This document shows positions 1-10,287 of a stretch of DNA of 64,000 bases, piece after piece (the stretch's first letter is position 1; each line of letters opens with the position of its first letter). The translations under genes were made by a program, and so were the position numbers. Source of the DNA: Prochlorococcus marinus str. GP2 (lineage in GTDB: Bacteria > Cyanobacteriota > Cyanobacteriia > PCC-6307 > Cyanobiaceae); contig NZ_JNAH01000002.1 in assembly GCF_000759885.1 (NCBI RefSeq), positions 62,001 to 126,000 on the forward strand. Reading direction: 5' to 3'. The notes beneath the pieces were generated by a model that had not been told where the DNA came from, ran no database searches, and worked only from the letters and a program-made list of their open reading frames with translations.

Positions 1-101
1 GCTATCTTTTCTAATACTGCTGGAAATTGTTTACTAATGCTTTCAGGAGTAAATTTTTTAAATTGTGGTAACTCTCCATATTTAAAAATTGAGGTATCCA
101 T
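1..101 (-). CDS. M3 family oligopeptidase, N-terminal fragment
   Basis: Reading the minus strand from an ATG at 101-99 gives 33 codons beginning MDTSIFKYGELPQFKKF, then the window ends. The GxLPxFxxFxPE pattern near the N-terminus is typical of M3 peptidases (oligopeptidase A / PrlC), cytoplasmic zinc peptidases that degrade short peptides. The catalytic HExxH domain would lie outside the window, so the call rests only on the N-terminal signature and on recalled gene order next to ndhD in Prochlorococcus. The gene is cut by the window edge, not broken. It lies downstream of ndhD on the same strand with a 13-nt gap, so the two may be co-transcribed. Confidence 0.6.
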   Translation of the reverse strand, partial: MDTSIFKYGELPQFKKFTPESISKQFPAVLEKI

Positions 102-114
102 TGATTAAGAAAAT

Positions 115-1656
115 TTAATTAACTAAGGTTGGTATTAATCCAATCAATTTAGCTAAAGTAAGCTGCTGACTGAGAGCATTGGTTGAAGATTCGTATAAAT
201 TAATGGCGATTTTGGGCCAAAAACCTATTACCAATGTAGGCAACAATAAACTGAAACCAATAGTCAATTCTCTACCATTCATCTCTTTAACTGTAGCTAG
301 TGCTGGAATTCTAGGGCCAAAAAATACTCTTCTACACATTGATAATAGATATATTGGTGTTAGAACTAATCCTATAGCTGCAATTAGAATCGTGATTGAT
401 CTAAAGATAGAGCTAAATCCCTCTTGACTAGTGATACCTAAAAATACAGTTATTTCACTTATAAAACCACTCATCCCAGGTAGTGCTAGAGAGGCCAGTG
501 AGCTTGCTAAGAAAAAAGCAAAAGTTATTGGCAAGACCTTTGCTAAGCCGCCCATATTTGGTATAGAAAGAGTATTTGTTCTTTCATAGAATGAGCCCGT
601 AACAAAGAACATAGCTGCAGCAATAAGTCCGTGACTGATCATTTGTAGCATTGCTCCGCTAATTCCTAGAGCATCAACTGCTCCAATACCTAATAGAACA
701 AAACCCATATGACTCACTGAGCTACATGCGATTCTCCTTTTAACATTATCTTGTGCGAATGCATTTAAGGCTCCGTAAATTATATTAATGATTCCAAGAA
801 TAATTAACGCAGGTGCAATTTGAAGATGTACTTCAGGAAGTATTTGAACATTAAATCTTAAGAGGGCGTATCCTCCCATTTTTAAGAGTATTCCAGCTAG
901 TAACATTGAAACTGGTGCATTGGCCTCTCCATGTGCATCGGGTAACCAAGTATGTAATGGAAAGATAGGAAGTTTTACTCCAAAACCAATTAAAAATCCT
1001 AAATAAGATAATAAAGCTAAGCTCCCAGTTACATGTTTATTGGTTAAATCGGTAATATTTAGAGTAAAGGTATCACCACTCAAGGCAAGTGCTAACCCAC
1101 TTATGAGTATTAATAGAGAAGCTAAAGCTGTATAAAGAATGAATTTAGTGGCCGCATATAATTTCTTTTTACCTCCCCAAATTGCAATGAGAAGATATAC
1201 CGGAACTAATTCAAGTTCCCATGCTAAGAAAAACAATAGGAAATCTTGAGAAAGGAAAACTAGTGCCTGTGCTGATGCTTGAACTAATAAAAGAGCAAAA
1301 TATAGATTAGATTTTTTCTTAATTTTCCAACTTGCAGCAGCTGATAAAAATGTAATTAACCCACTCAAAGCTACTAAAGGAGCAGATAACCCATCTACTC
1401 CAAGAGACCACTCTAAGCCTATTGAAGGTAACCAGGAAGCTCTTTCTACCAGTTGCAATGAGCTATCTGAAGTATCGAATTTTTGAAAAAGGACGCCGAT
1501 TATTAGTAAAAAATCTATAAATAAAAAACTTAATGAGATATTTCTAGGGAGTGTATTATCTTCTCCTTCTTTTGAACTCAAAAAAGGCATTATTAATGCC
1601 CCAATTAAAGGCAGTAAAACAATCGATGATAACCAAGGAAAAGATTCTAGATTCAT
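115..1656 (-). CDS. ndhD: NAD(P)H-quinone oxidoreductase subunit 4 (NdhD)
   Basis: Antiporter-like, proton-pumping membrane subunit of the cyanobacterial NDH-1 complex in the thylakoid membrane, used in respiration, cyclic electron flow and (in some paralogues) CO2 uptake. The 513-residue product is almost entirely hydrophobic, with about 14 predicted helices. Family hallmarks are visible: the helix-5 acidic motif WELE at residues 146-149, a conserved lysine near 228, and [10 protein letters not shown] at 233-242 in the Proton_antipo_M domain. Length fits NdhD (about 500-530). The ATG start is at 1656. The neighbours (thrB upstream, M3 peptidase downstream) are functionally unrelated. I cannot tell from sequence alone which NdhD class (respiratory or CO2-uptake) it belongs to. 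Confidence 0.93.
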   Translation of the reverse strand: MNLESFPWLSSIVLLPLIGALIMPFLSSKEGEDNTLPRNISLSFLFIDFLLIIGVLFQKFDTSDSSLQLVERASWLPSIGLEWSLGVDGLSAPLVALSGLITFLSAAASWKIKKKSNLYFALLLVQASAQALVFLSQDFLLFFLAWELELVPVYLLIAIWGGKKKLYAATKFILYTALASLLILISGLALALSGDTFTLNITDLTNKHVTGSLALLSYLGFLIGFGVKLPIFPLHTWLPDAHGEANAPVSMLLAGILLKMGGYALLRFNVQILPEVHLQIAPALIILGIINIIYGALNAFAQDNVKRRIACSSVSHMGFVLLGIGAVDALGISGAMLQMISHGLIAAAMFFVTGSFYERTNTLSIPNMGGLAKVLPITFAFFLASSLASLALPGMSGFISEITVFLGITSQEGFSSIFRSITILIAAIGLVLTPIYLLSMCRRVFFGPRIPALATVKEMNGRELTIGFSLLLPTLVIGFWPKIAINLYESSTNALSQQLTLAKLIGLIPTLVN

Positions 1657-1735
1657 TTATGTAATGAATAATTTTTTTATTCTAGTTGAAGTTGTACTAG
1701 CTTGAGACTATAACATTAAAGTTGCCTAAGTAAAA

Positions 1736-2683
1736 CTACTTACCGGAGATATTGCTAAATTGGCTACCTGTTGTTTGTACGTTTAAGAATGGTGCTCTGC
1801 TAGCTACACCTGACTTCTCCCAAGCTTTCACCATAGCTTGACTGACATTTTTACCATTCTCTTTTTTACACAAAGCTAAGATACTTGGTCCAGCCCCACT
1901 AATTGCGCATCCTAGAGCACCTGCATTTAGTGCAGCATCTTTGACTTCTAGTCCACCTTTAATAAGCTTCCATCTGTAGGGTTCATGTAACTTGTCAAAC
2001 ATTCCCTCTTTTATAAGGTCCTCATTTCCTGCTTTTAAGCCATTTAGTAACAAAGTAAGTGCCCCCATATTTGTCACTGCATCAGATATAGGTACATTCT
2101 TGGGCATAACCTTTCTTGCTTCACTTGTGCTTAGACGGATTGCTGGTATTGCCACCACAGCTTTGATTGAATCGTGCCAATCACATCTAATAATTCTCCA
2201 TCTTTGAGAAGAAGACTTGGCTGTCAAGCAAAGCCCACCCAAGAGAGAGGGAACTACATTATCTGGATGACCTTCTATATCAATGGCAAGTTCAAGAAGT
2301 TTTTCTTTGGACAATGGAGAGTTCATGATTGCATTTGCCCCAATTAGTCCGGCAACTATTGCTGTAGCACTACTTCCAAGTCCGCGTGCAGGCGGAACTG
2401 CCAACTTAACTCGTGCTTCAAGTGCATAAGGATCCATATTTGCGCTCTCCCATACTTTCTGCGCTGCTCTAAAAACTAAGTTTTCAGGTCCTCCTCTTAA
2501 ATGATTACCATCTGTACTTTCCATTATTAAATCAAATCTATCTCCACCACCTTCAATTCTTGTAAAAATAAACTCATTATATAAATCTAATGCTGCTCCA
2601 AGGCAATCGAATCCAGGCCCTAAATTGGCGGTTGTGGAAGGCACTGTTACCCTTATTTTTTTACCTACTTCAGGAATAGACAT
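1736..2683 (-). CDS. thrB: Homoserine kinase (ThrB)
   Basis: Phosphorylates L-homoserine to O-phosphohomoserine, the branch-point step into threonine; cytoplasmic GHMP-family kinase. The GHMP ATP loop PPARGLGSSATA is at about residues 97-108, an N-terminal substrate region (PSTTANLGPGFDCLG) is at about 15-29, and the C-terminal glycine-rich ISGAGPS is near 262-268. At 315 residues it is full length for the family. It lies 10 nt downstream of glk on the minus strand and is probably part of the trpS-thrS-glk-thrB run. Homoserine is also the substrate of metA further along the window, so both competing homoserine branches are encoded here. Confidence 0.95.
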   Translation of the reverse strand: MSIPEVGKKIRVTVPSTTANLGPGFDCLGAALDLYNEFIFTRIEGGGDRFDLIMESTDGNHLRGGPENLVFRAAQKVWESANMDPYALEARVKLAVPPARGLGSSATAIVAGLIGANAIMNSPLSKEKLLELAIDIEGHPDNVVPSLLGGLCLTAKSSSQRWRIIRCDWHDSIKAVVAIPAIRLSTSEARKVMPKNVPISDAVTNMGALTLLLNGLKAGNEDLIKEGMFDKLHEPYRWKLIKGGLEVKDAALNAGALGCAISGAGPSILALCKKENGKNVSQAMVKAWEKSGVASRAPFLNVQTTGSQFSNISGK

Positions 2684-2693
2684 TTTTTTGTTT

Positions 2694-3728
2694 TTAAGTT
2701 TTTAAAAGCATTTTTGCTCTGCAGGCTGCACTAAAAAGTCCAAACTCTTCGTCTAAAATTACTTTCATAGGAATTCTTTTAAGAATATCTTTTAATCTCC
2801 CCTTGTCGAAAAATTGTTTCATAAATAAATCTGATTTAAAGTTTTTGAAATGTTTTGATGCGGGTCCTCCAGAAATCCATAACCCGCCAAAGCACAGTTC
2901 TTGAAGAGCAACATCTCCTAATAGAGAGGCATAAGCACCTAACCAAATCCCCTCTACTTCATTCATTAGCTGATCACCTGCGTTAGAAAGATTACAAATT
3001 TTATCAGGTAGTTCTTTTCTCAGAGCATCAGAAATTTTCGTTCCTTTAAAAAATTTTTGTAGCGTATGGTCCGCAGCATCAGATTTGCTAAGTCTCCATT
3101 CAGCTATTCTTGATAAACCAGTACCGCTAACAATTCTTTCACAAGATATCCTTTCAATATTTAGGGACTTTTTAAGCCAAATCTTTAATTCCCATTCTAA
3201 TTCTGACTTTGGGGAATATTCAACATGACCACCTTCGCTAGCTAAAACTTTTACTTTATTTTCTGATATTATTCCTCTTGCAATACCCAAACCTGTCCCA
3301 GCTCCAACAATGGCATGCAAATCATTATTAGCACCCTCAGAGAGGTTCCCATTTTGTATTGTTGAAAATTGATTTTCTTTTAAGAATGGTATTCCATAAA
3401 TTTGCACTGCAAAATCATTTATTAGTTCGCAGCTTTTGAAATTGAATTTATTTTTTAATACATTACCCGAAATATTCCATGACAAGTTAATAATTTTTGC
3501 GTTGTTGTTAGATAAAGGACCTGCTACGGCAAAACATGCAGAAGAAGGATGAGGGATATTTTTGCATTCTTTTTTGAGGAAATCATCTAGGATAAGTTCA
3601 AAAGAATCCCATTCAGAAGATAAATATTTCTTTTTGAATAACAATTTAGGCGAATCATCATTTATTACTCTTTCGAATATTCCCAATAGAACCTTTGTAC
3701 CTCCTAAATCACAAGCCAGAAAACTCAT
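2694..3728 (-). CDS. glk: Glucokinase
   Basis: ATP-dependent phosphorylation of glucose to glucose-6-phosphate. The 344-residue protein has the actin-like ATPase phosphate-1 motif ACDLGGTKVLLG at residues 5-16, the probable catalytic aspartate in LINDF (D105), the adenosine/phosphate-2 segment GAGTGLGIA at 142-150, and EGGHVEYSP from 165, as in bacterial Glk (PF02685) rather than ROK kinases, which carry a zinc-binding cysteine cluster that I do not see. It sits between thrS (10 nt upstream) and thrB (10 nt downstream) on the minus strand, so translational coupling is likely. Confidence 0.9.
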   Translation of the reverse strand: MSFLACDLGGTKVLLGIFERVINDDSPKLLFKKKYLSSEWDSFELILDDFLKKECKNIPHPSSACFAVAGPLSNNNAKIINLSWNISGNVLKNKFNFKSCELINDFAVQIYGIPFLKENQFSTIQNGNLSEGANNDLHAIVGAGTGLGIARGIISENKVKVLASEGGHVEYSPKSELEWELKIWLKKSLNIERISCERIVSGTGLSRIAEWRLSKSDAADHTLQKFFKGTKISDALRKELPDKICNLSNAGDQLMNEVEGIWLGAYASLLGDVALQELCFGGLWISGGPASKHFKNFKSDLFMKQFFDKGRLKDILKRIPMKVILDEEFGLFSAACRAKMLLKT

Positions 3729-3738
3729 CTCTTTTAAA

Positions 3739-5655
3739 TTATTCTGTTCTCCCTTTTTTTTCTATTAATTCATCCATTAATTTGTATAGATTAGGGAGGT
3801 CGAAAATTCCTAAATTTTTTCCATCCAAAGCTCTTAAAGCGACTGAATCAATTTCCTCTTCTTTATCCCCTATTACTGCAATTAACGGGATTCTTCCAAT
3901 TGTAGCTTCCCTTATCTTATATCCTATCTTTTCATTCCTAATGTCAACTTTTGATCGGTAGCCTTTGATATTCAAAAATTGATTAAATTCATGACATTTT
4001 TCTATATTTCTATCAGTAATACTTAATAAGATTATTTGATAAGGAGCAAGCCAAATTGGGAATTTTGCCTCATATTGTTCAATTAGGATGCCGATAAATC
4101 TTTCAAATGAACCTAAAATTGCTCTGTGAAGCATAACTGGATTTCTTTTTTCATTATCAACATCTACATAAGTTGCATCCAATCTAATAGGCATCGAGAA
4201 GTCAACTTGAATAGTTCCGCATTGCCAGACTCTATTAAGACAATCTTTTAACGAGAATTCTATTTTGGGACCATAAAAAGCCCCTTCTCCAGGTTGAAGT
4301 TCCCATTTTAAATTTTTATAGTTTAATGCTTTGGTAAGAGCCTCTTCAGATTTATCCCAAATGTCATCGTTGCCTACTCTTTTTTCAGGACGAGTAGATA
4401 ATTTGATAATAATTTCATCAAAACCAAAAGTTTTATAAACCTCAAAAACAAGCTCAATAAAGGTAGATACCTCTTCTTGAATTTGCTCTTCTGTACAGAA
4501 GATGTGTGCATCATCTTGAGTGAAATTTCTAACTCGCATTAGGCCGTGTAATGCTCCCGAGGGTTCATTTCTGTGACAAGAACCAAATTCAGCAAGACGA
4601 ATAGGCAAATCTTTGTAACTTTTTAAACCTTGATTAAACACTTGAACATGGCAAGGACAGTTCATAGGTTTTATTGCATAAGTTCTATTTTCTGATGAGG
4701 TTGTGAACATATCATCTCTAAACTTTTCCCAATGGCCTGATTTTTCCCAAAGATTTCTGTCCACAGCTTGAGGAGTTCTTATCTCTTGATAGTTATTTTT
4801 CTTAAGTATTTCTCTTATATACTTCATTAGTACTTGGTATATGGTCCACCCATTAGGCTGCCAAAAAATCATTCCAGGAGATTCTTCTGATATATAAAAA
4901 AGGGAATGTTTTTTTCCAAGTTTTCTATGATCCCTTTTTTCCGCCTCTTCAATTCTTGTTAAATAGTCATTGAGTTCTTTTTCTTTAGCCCATGCAGTTC
5001 CATATATTCTCTGCAATGATTCATTTTCACTATTACCTCTCCAGTATGAACCTGATAATTTAAGTAACTTAAAGTGCCTCAAATGTCTTGTGTTGGGTAC
5101 GTGAGGCCCTCTACACATATCTATATATTCTTCGTGCTTGTATAAGTTAATGAGACCCTCTCCATGAATTCCTTCAATTATTCTTAATTTAAAAGTCTCA
5201 TCTCTTTCTTTAAAAGTTTTAATTGCTTCTTCCTTAGGAACCTGTAAAATTTTAACGTCGTAATTTTTTTTTATTAATTTATTAATGCGTTCTTCAATTT
5301 TGTTTAAGTCATCCGGAGTAAATCTATATTCCGAAAAAATATCGTAGTAAAATCCATCTTCAATTACAGGACCTATGGCCATTTTTATATTTGGGTAAAT
5401 TTGTTTAACTGCATGACCAATAAGATGTGCAAAAGAATGTCTAATTATCTCAATACCCTCTTTGTCTTTAGAAGTGATTATTACAACTTTGGCATCATTT
5501 TTTATTGGAAGAGTTGCATCAAGTAAAACATCGTTTACTTTCCCTGCAATAGTTGCCTTAGCTAATCCTTCACCAATACTCTGAGCAATTTCTAGAGTAG
5601 TAACAGAATTTTCGAAAACCTTTTTTGAACCATCAGGTAATGTAATTACTGGCAT
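3739..5655 (-). CDS. thrS: Threonyl-tRNA synthetase
   Basis: Charges tRNA-Thr with threonine. The 638-residue class II synthetase has the full bacterial architecture: an N-terminal TGS domain (about residues 1-62), the editing domain with HSFAH (H73, H77) and the CRGPH segment near residue 180, the class II core with the motif 2 region ([15 protein letters not shown], about 350-365) and motif 3 ([12 protein letters not shown], about 510), and a C-terminal anticodon-binding domain. The editing histidines are intact. It is 3 nt downstream of trpS and 10 nt upstream of glk, inside a minus-strand operon-like run. No upstream T-box or other leader is visible, because the trpS coding region abuts it. 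Confidence 0.97.
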   Translation of the reverse strand: MPVITLPDGSKKVFENSVTTLEIAQSIGEGLAKATIAGKVNDVLLDATLPIKNDAKVVIITSKDKEGIEIIRHSFAHLIGHAVKQIYPNIKMAIGPVIEDGFYYDIFSEYRFTPDDLNKIEERINKLIKKNYDVKILQVPKEEAIKTFKERDETFKLRIIEGIHGEGLINLYKHEEYIDMCRGPHVPNTRHLRHFKLLKLSGSYWRGNSENESLQRIYGTAWAKEKELNDYLTRIEEAEKRDHRKLGKKHSLFYISEESPGMIFWQPNGWTIYQVLMKYIREILKKNNYQEIRTPQAVDRNLWEKSGHWEKFRDDMFTTSSENRTYAIKPMNCPCHVQVFNQGLKSYKDLPIRLAEFGSCHRNEPSGALHGLMRVRNFTQDDAHIFCTEEQIQEEVSTFIELVFEVYKTFGFDEIIIKLSTRPEKRVGNDDIWDKSEEALTKALNYKNLKWELQPGEGAFYGPKIEFSLKDCLNRVWQCGTIQVDFSMPIRLDATYVDVDNEKRNPVMLHRAILGSFERFIGILIEQYEAKFPIWLAPYQIILLSITDRNIEKCHEFNQFLNIKGYRSKVDIRNEKIGYKIREATIGRIPLIAVIGDKEEEIDSVALRALDGKNLGIFDLPNLYKLMDELIEKKGRTE

Positions 5656-5658
5656 AAT

Positions 5659-6675
5659 TTATTTCTCCATTTCAAAAAATCCAAGTTTAGATTTAACTCT
5701 TTTTAAAGTTTTATTTGCTAAGTCTTCAGCCTTCTCTTTCCCTTCTTTAAGAATATTATTTAATTGATATGGATCATTAATTAAGAGTTTATATTTTTCC
5801 TGAATAGGTTCTAAAGATTCTATTAGTTGTTCGGTAATTAATTTTTTAAATGTCCCCCATCCTGTCTCGGATAATTCATTTTCACATTGAGAAATTTCTT
5901 TACCGGATAATATTGAATAAATCATCAGAAGATTTTTAGATTCTGCTCTCTCAGGGTTATTGAATTCTATTCCAATATAACTATCACTTTTTGCCCTTTT
6001 TATTTTCTTCGTGATTATTTCAGGAGTATCTAACAAATTGATTCTACTGCCTTCATTAGGATCACTTTTACTCATCTTTTTTGAACCATCAATCAAACTC
6101 ATTATTTTTGATCCATTCTTCATAATAATTGGCTGAGGAATTTTTAAAATATTTTTATCCTTACCAAATTTCGCATTAATTCTTTGTTGTGCAATATCTC
6201 GAGCAAGTTCAAGATGTTGTTTTTGATCTTCCCCGACTGGAACGAAGTCAGCGTCATATAGAAGGATATCTGCAGCCATAAGGATTGGATAGTCAAATAA
6301 TCCAATTGATACATTATTACCTTGTTGAAGAGATTTTTCCTTAAATTGAATCATTCTTTCCATCCAATTTATAGGAGTCAGGCAATTTAATATCCAACAA
6401 AGTTCTGAATGTGCAGAAATCTGACTTTGGATAAAAATTGAGCATATATTGGGATCTATCCCGCAAGCGACGTACAAAGCCGCTGTAGAGATAGTGTTCT
6501 GAGATAATTCTTTGGGATTATATGAAGCTGTGATTGCGTGCAAATCAACTACACATAGGAATGTTTCATATTGCTCTTGAAGCGTAACCCAATTATTTAT
6601 AGCCCCAAGCCAATTACCAATATGTAAATCACCAGTTGGTTGAACTCCCGAAAGAATTCTTTTTTTATTTGTCAT
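5659..6675 (-). CDS. trpS: Tryptophanyl-tRNA synthetase
   Basis: Class I synthetase that charges tRNA-Trp. The HIGH-type motif is in GDLHIGNWLG (about residues 15-24) and the KMSKS loop is in KKMSKSDPN (about residue 200), with the family-typical FIQSQ and DYPILMAADILLYDADFVPVGEDQ-type region between them. At 338 residues it has normal bacterial length. The ATG start (6675) lies inside the end of the preceding gene, an 11-bp overlap, which suggests translational coupling. It is followed 3 nt later by thrS, so two synthetases for unrelated amino acids share one transcription unit. Confidence 0.97.
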   Translation of the reverse strand: MTNKKRILSGVQPTGDLHIGNWLGAINNWVTLQEQYETFLCVVDLHAITASYNPKELSQNTISTAALYVACGIDPNICSIFIQSQISAHSELCWILNCLTPINWMERMIQFKEKSLQQGNNVSIGLFDYPILMAADILLYDADFVPVGEDQKQHLELARDIAQQRINAKFGKDKNILKIPQPIIMKNGSKIMSLIDGSKKMSKSDPNEGSRINLLDTPEIITKKIKRAKSDSYIGIEFNNPERAESKNLLMIYSILSGKEISQCENELSETGWGTFKKLITEQLIESLEPIQEKYKLLINDPYQLNNILKEGKEKAEDLANKTLKRVKSKLGFFEMEK

Positions 6676-7087
6676 CCTCTTCTACTTCGCTAGATTGGAT
6701 CTCTTCAGTTGATGTGCTTTTTAAAGGTCTTGCAAAAGGGTCAGGTGCTGTTTTTGTCTTTTCTTCATAAGGATTTTGTGATTGTCTACTCGGAGAAGAG
6801 TTTTTATTATTTTTTGCATATTCTTTTATTGATTCAATCAATTTTTCGTCTTTGATCATTTCGCTAAGTGTTCTAACAGAGAAACCCAGGACTGCAACGG
6901 TAGATCTCAATTGAAAGGTCTCTTGTATTGATTTAACAGCTTTCATTTCGTTATCACTCAATCTTATGCGGAATCCTCCTCCATCTCTTCTGCCGCCCGA
7001 TCTATCTCTGAAATTAGATCTTTCATTGTTAGAACGAGCTCTGTAATTTTCTTTTCCAGAATTATTGCTGAAATTTGAATTAGACAT
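6665..7087 (-). CDS. Basic low-complexity protein, cyanobacterial hypothetical
   Basis: 140 residues with an unusual composition. The first ~38 residues are rich in N, S, R and G (SNFSNNSGK, RDRSGGRRDGGG). A short folded-looking helical segment follows (FRIRLSDNEMKAVKSIQETFQLRSTVAVLGFSVRTLSEMI, about 39-78). The tail is acidic, with many S, P and E, ending EVEEDDK. The RG-rich N-terminus suggests nucleic-acid or ribosome contact, but that is inference and I recognise no named domain. It is the first gene of the minus-strand unit and overlaps trpS by 11 bp. The ATG at 7087 is the only plausible start. Confidence 0.75.
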   Translation of the reverse strand: MSNSNFSNNSGKENYRARSNNERSNFRDRSGGRRDGGGFRIRLSDNEMKAVKSIQETFQLRSTVAVLGFSVRTLSEMIKDEKLIESIKEYAKNNKNSSPSRQSQNPYEEKTKTAPDPFARPLKSTSTEEIQSSEVEEDDK

Positions 7088-7252
7088 CTTGATGTTTCTT
7101 AAGTTATTTAAATAGTCTATTAACTTAGCATCTTGTTATGCAATAAGTCTTTTTAAAAGCCTTAAATTTTTATCTTTTGATTAACGACTTATGAAATTTT
7201 GCTTTTCTCATTCACAACTTGCATTAAAATAAAACTAGAAAAAAAAAGTATT

Positions 7253-8587
7253 GTGTTCAATATTAGTAAAGACAACCTTTTAAAGGATTACATAAAGTTT
7301 CCAAAAAAAAATCTTCTTATTATTTTATTATTGTTAGGTTTTGGGGAATGGTTTGTCAGTGACTTAATTCATTTTGCAGGAGGCTCAATAGGATTTTTTG
7401 CGTTGTGTTTGGGGGGATATTTTTACCTGAAGAATGATAAGCCTAAATTTAATGAGCCAAATAATTTAGATGGTTGGATAAATCTCTGTAATGAAGATTT
7501 AAATTTTTTTGAAGAACTTGAAGCAACAAATGAATTAGAAAAACAGAATTCAAAAAGACAAAAAATACTTAAATCGATTCTTAATAGATGTGAAAAAGAA
7601 AAAATAAGTTGCATAGGTCAAAATGATTATCAAAGATGTCATTCTGTTTTTAAAAGTCACTTTAAAGCAGATAAATTTGACTTTGATTTATACGAAAAAC
7701 TGCCTAAATATAATTCTTATCAAGTTATTCCAGAAGAAGTTTTGAAGAGTGATGCAATCTTGTATTTTATAAACTTGCCTTTGTCGGCAAATGACTTTTT
7801 GTGGTTGGAAAAGTTTCCTAAAGATATACCAATCTGGTTGGGGGCTTTAACTTCCAACGAAATAGAAGCCAAAAATCAGATAGAGGACCTAAAGTCTCAA
7901 ATTTCGAGTGACTTTATAAATAAAATTATTACTTTTGATGTGAATAAGAATGAAATAATAAACATTCCTTTTTCGTTAAGGAAGTTTTTTATAAGTTCAT
8001 CTAAAAATATTGAAAATACAAAAAAAAGGCTATTGAAAGAACTTCATGTTGCCTGGCAATCAGAAATTGAAGGGATAAGAAGAATGCAATTAAAAGGTAT
8101 ACAAAGAAAAAATCAAATTATTGTCGCTACAACTGTTTTCTTATCTCCTATACCATCAATTGATGTTATGGGAATGACAGTACTAAATTCATTAATGATT
8201 AAAGAAATTAAGTCTATATGGGGATGTAATTGGTCTCCAGAAATTTTAGATAAAGTATCTAAAGAGATATTAAAGACTGCAATTGCTCAGGGAGTTATTG
8301 AGTGGAGTGGACAGACTTTAATTGGCATAACAAAATTACATGGCCCAAATTGGCTTGTCTCTGGAACATTTCAGGCTGTCAGTGCTGCTTATTTAACAAG
8401 AGTAGTATCAAGCTCTTTGGCTGATTTCATGGCAATAACAAAAGGAGTAGAAGAACCTGATTTGGATTTTATAAAGAAAAATTCTGAGAAAATTGTTGAA
8501 AAAGCTTTTCAAAAAGAAAAAATAAATTGGAAAGGATTTATTTCTGATCTAAGAAAACCACTTATGAAACTATCTTTTAGTTCATAA
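7253..8587 (+). CDS. DUF697-type membrane protein
   Basis: The frame is open from 7199 (462 residues), but the first 18 codons look non-coding in character; GTG at 7253 gives 444 residues and is preferred here, with low certainty. The N-terminus has a hydrophobic pair of segments (roughly LLIILLLLGFGEWFV and GGSIGFFALCLGGYFYL). The middle is a charged cytosolic region. The C-terminal ~150 residues (QIIVATTVFLSPIPSIDVMGMTVLN onward) match the DUF697/YcjF-like helical domain, often linked to Era-like GTPases. No P-loop GXXXXGKS is visible, so it is not itself an obvious GTPase. It ends 11 nt before mntC and may be co-transcribed with the manganese transporter; a functional link is unproven. Confidence 0.8.
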   Translation: MFNISKDNLLKDYIKFPKKNLLIILLLLGFGEWFVSDLIHFAGGSIGFFALCLGGYFYLKNDKPKFNEPNNLDGWINLCNEDLNFFEELEATNELEKQNSKRQKILKSILNRCEKEKISCIGQNDYQRCHSVFKSHFKADKFDFDLYEKLPKYNSYQVIPEEVLKSDAILYFINLPLSANDFLWLEKFPKDIPIWLGALTSNEIEAKNQIEDLKSQISSDFINKIITFDVNKNEIINIPFSLRKFFISSSKNIENTKKRLLKELHVAWQSEIEGIRRMQLKGIQRKNQIIVATTVFLSPIPSIDVMGMTVLNSLMIKEIKSIWGCNWSPEILDKVSKEILKTAIAQGVIEWSGQTLIGITKLHGPNWLVSGTFQAVSAAYLTRVVSSSLADFMAITKGVEEPDLDFIKKNSEKIVEKAFQKEKINWKGFISDLRKPLMKLSFSS

Positions 8588-8598
8588 TCTAAGGATGA

Positions 8599-9507
8599 AT
8601 GTTAAATATGAGAAAAAATATTCTTTTTTTAAGTTTGTTACTTCTGCTTTCTCTTGCTTCAGGCTCATGTAAGAAAATATCAAATAAAAATGAAACTAAA
8701 GAAGTAATACTGGCAAGTTTTACTGTTTTGGCGGACATAATTAGTAATGTTGCTAAAGATGATTTTATTGTTAGATCAATCACGAAACCTGGAGTTGAAG
8801 TTCATGGCTACCAACCAACTCCAAGCGATTTGGTAAATGCATCTAATGCTTTTGTTTTTATTGATAATGGATTTGGATTTGAATTATGGGCTGAAAAATT
8901 TGTTTCTAATTTAAAAGTTAAAAGAATTACTGTAGCGGAAGATTTAGATCCTATTTTTATAAGTGAAGATTTTTATAAAGGGAAACCTAATCCTCATGCC
9001 TGGATTTCTCCAAAAAGAGGGATCCTATACGTAGATATTATTGTGGAATCTTTATCAGAATTGAGGCCGTCTAAAAAGCTATATTTTGAAGAAAATGGAA
9101 AAATTTATAAAGATAAACTCTCTAAGATAGATAAAGAATTCTCACTTTTTATTAATAACTTAAATAATGACAGGAGGTATCTAGTAAGTTGTGAAGGTGC
9201 TTTTTCATATTTAACAAATGATTATGGATTAGAGGAAGTTTATTTGTGGCCAGTTAATGCTGAGAGTCAAATTACTCCAAAAAGAATGACAAGAACAATC
9301 TCACTAGTTAAAGAAAAAAATGTCCCATCTGTATTTTGTGAAAGTACTGTAAGTAACGAATCTCAAATGGTTGTTGCAAACGAAACTGGGGCTAATTTTG
9401 GAGGAAATCTTTTTGTTGATTCATTATCTGACGATAGTGGGCCTGCTAGTTCCTATATAAAAATGCTTGAGCATAATTTGGATTTGATTAAAAAAGGGCT
9501 TTTTTGA
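8599..9507 (+). CDS. mntC: Manganese ABC transporter, substrate-binding lipoprotein
   Basis: Periplasmic metal-capture protein of an ABC importer, cluster A-I (TroA/PsaA/MntC). An N-terminal signal with a lipobox-like SGSC puts the lipidated cysteine at residue 24. The metal ligands line up as H69 (VEVHGY), H133 (NPHAW), E199 (SCEGAF) and D274 (FVDSL). The H-H-E-D set with Glu in position 3 is the manganese/iron type; zinc-binding ZnuA proteins have a third His and usually a His-rich loop, absent here. Manganese fits the demand of photosystem II. The start is uncertain: AAGGA at 8591-8595 is 3 nt from this ATG and 12 nt from the ATG at 8608. Followed directly by its ATPase and permease. Confidence 0.88.
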   Translation: MLNMRKNILFLSLLLLLSLASGSCKKISNKNETKEVILASFTVLADIISNVAKDDFIVRSITKPGVEVHGYQPTPSDLVNASNAFVFIDNGFGFELWAEKFVSNLKVKRITVAEDLDPIFISEDFYKGKPNPHAWISPKRGILYVDIIVESLSELRPSKKLYFEENGKIYKDKLSKIDKEFSLFINNLNNDRRYLVSCEGAFSYLTNDYGLEEVYLWPVNAESQITPKRMTRTISLVKEKNVPSVFCESTVSNESQMVVANETGANFGGNLFVDSLSDDSGPASSYIKMLEHNLDLIKKGLF

Positions 9508-9510
9508 ATT

Positions 9511-10275
9511 ATGGAAACAATCAATTATCAAAACTTTAGGATTGATGCGGAGAATATTTGCGTAGATTACAACGGTAAGGTGGCTTTGTATGATGCCAAT
9601 TTAAGATTGAAACCTGGCCAGATTTGTGGGTTAGTAGGGATGAACGGGGCTGGTAAAACAACTTTTTTTAATGCTTTAACAGGCTTTGTAAATATTTCAA
9701 AGGGAAAAATCAGAATAAATGGGGAGTCTGTAAGATCTGCTCAAAAAGATCAGACAATTGCTTATGTGCCTCAAAATGAGGGAATTGATAGTCAATTTCC
9801 AATAAGTGTTTGGGATGTAGTGATGATGGGAAGATATGGTTCGATGAATATTTTTAGGTGTCCTAGAGAGTCTGATATTCAGGCGGTTAAAGATGCTATT
9901 GAGAGGGTTGATCTTACTGATCATTTATCTACACCTATTGGAAACTTATCTGGAGGACAGAGAAAACGAACTTTTTTAGCTAGAGCAATTGCGCAAAGAG
10001 CGTCAATATTACTTCTTGATGAGCCTTTTTCAGGTGTTGATATAAGAACTGAGAAACTTATCTCAGAATTATTTATTCAATTTAAAAATGAGGGTAAAAC
10101 TATATTATTATCTACGCACGATATGATGCATGTCCGTGAATTTTGTGATTTGGTTCTTTTAATAAATAAAACTGTTGTAGCTTATGGCGAAACCTCTGAA
10201 GTGTTTACCCCTGAAAATATTACAACCACTTTTGGGGGGATCTCACCTGATTTCTTGTTTGGACCTGAATCCTAA
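9511..10275 (+). CDS. mntA: Manganese ABC transporter, ATP-binding protein
   Basis: ATPase that drives metal import with the lipoprotein 3 nt upstream and the permease 12 nt downstream. Walker A GMNGAGKT is at residues 43-50, the Q-loop is in YVPQNEG (about 85-91), signature LSGGQ is at 146-150, Walker B LLLDEP is at 167-172 and the switch histidine is STHD (H203). At 254 residues it is a standard single-domain subunit of the metal-importer subfamily. Named after the Synechocystis mntCAB order, which this cluster reproduces. Confidence 0.9.
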   Translation: METINYQNFRIDAENICVDYNGKVALYDANLRLKPGQICGLVGMNGAGKTTFFNALTGFVNISKGKIRINGESVRSAQKDQTIAYVPQNEGIDSQFPISVWDVVMMGRYGSMNIFRCPRESDIQAVKDAIERVDLTDHLSTPIGNLSGGQRKRTFLARAIAQRASILLLDEPFSGVDIRTEKLISELFIQFKNEGKTILLSTHDMMHVREFCDLVLLINKTVVAYGETSEVFTPENITTTFGGISPDFLFGPES

Positions 10276-10287
10276 ATTTTAAATTAT

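Noticed and set aside
7199-7252. The first 18 codons of the DUF697 frame as the true N-terminus
   Set aside because: They read as AT-rich leader, start right at a 5' gap, and lack family similarity; GTG 7253 is preferred, though not proven.
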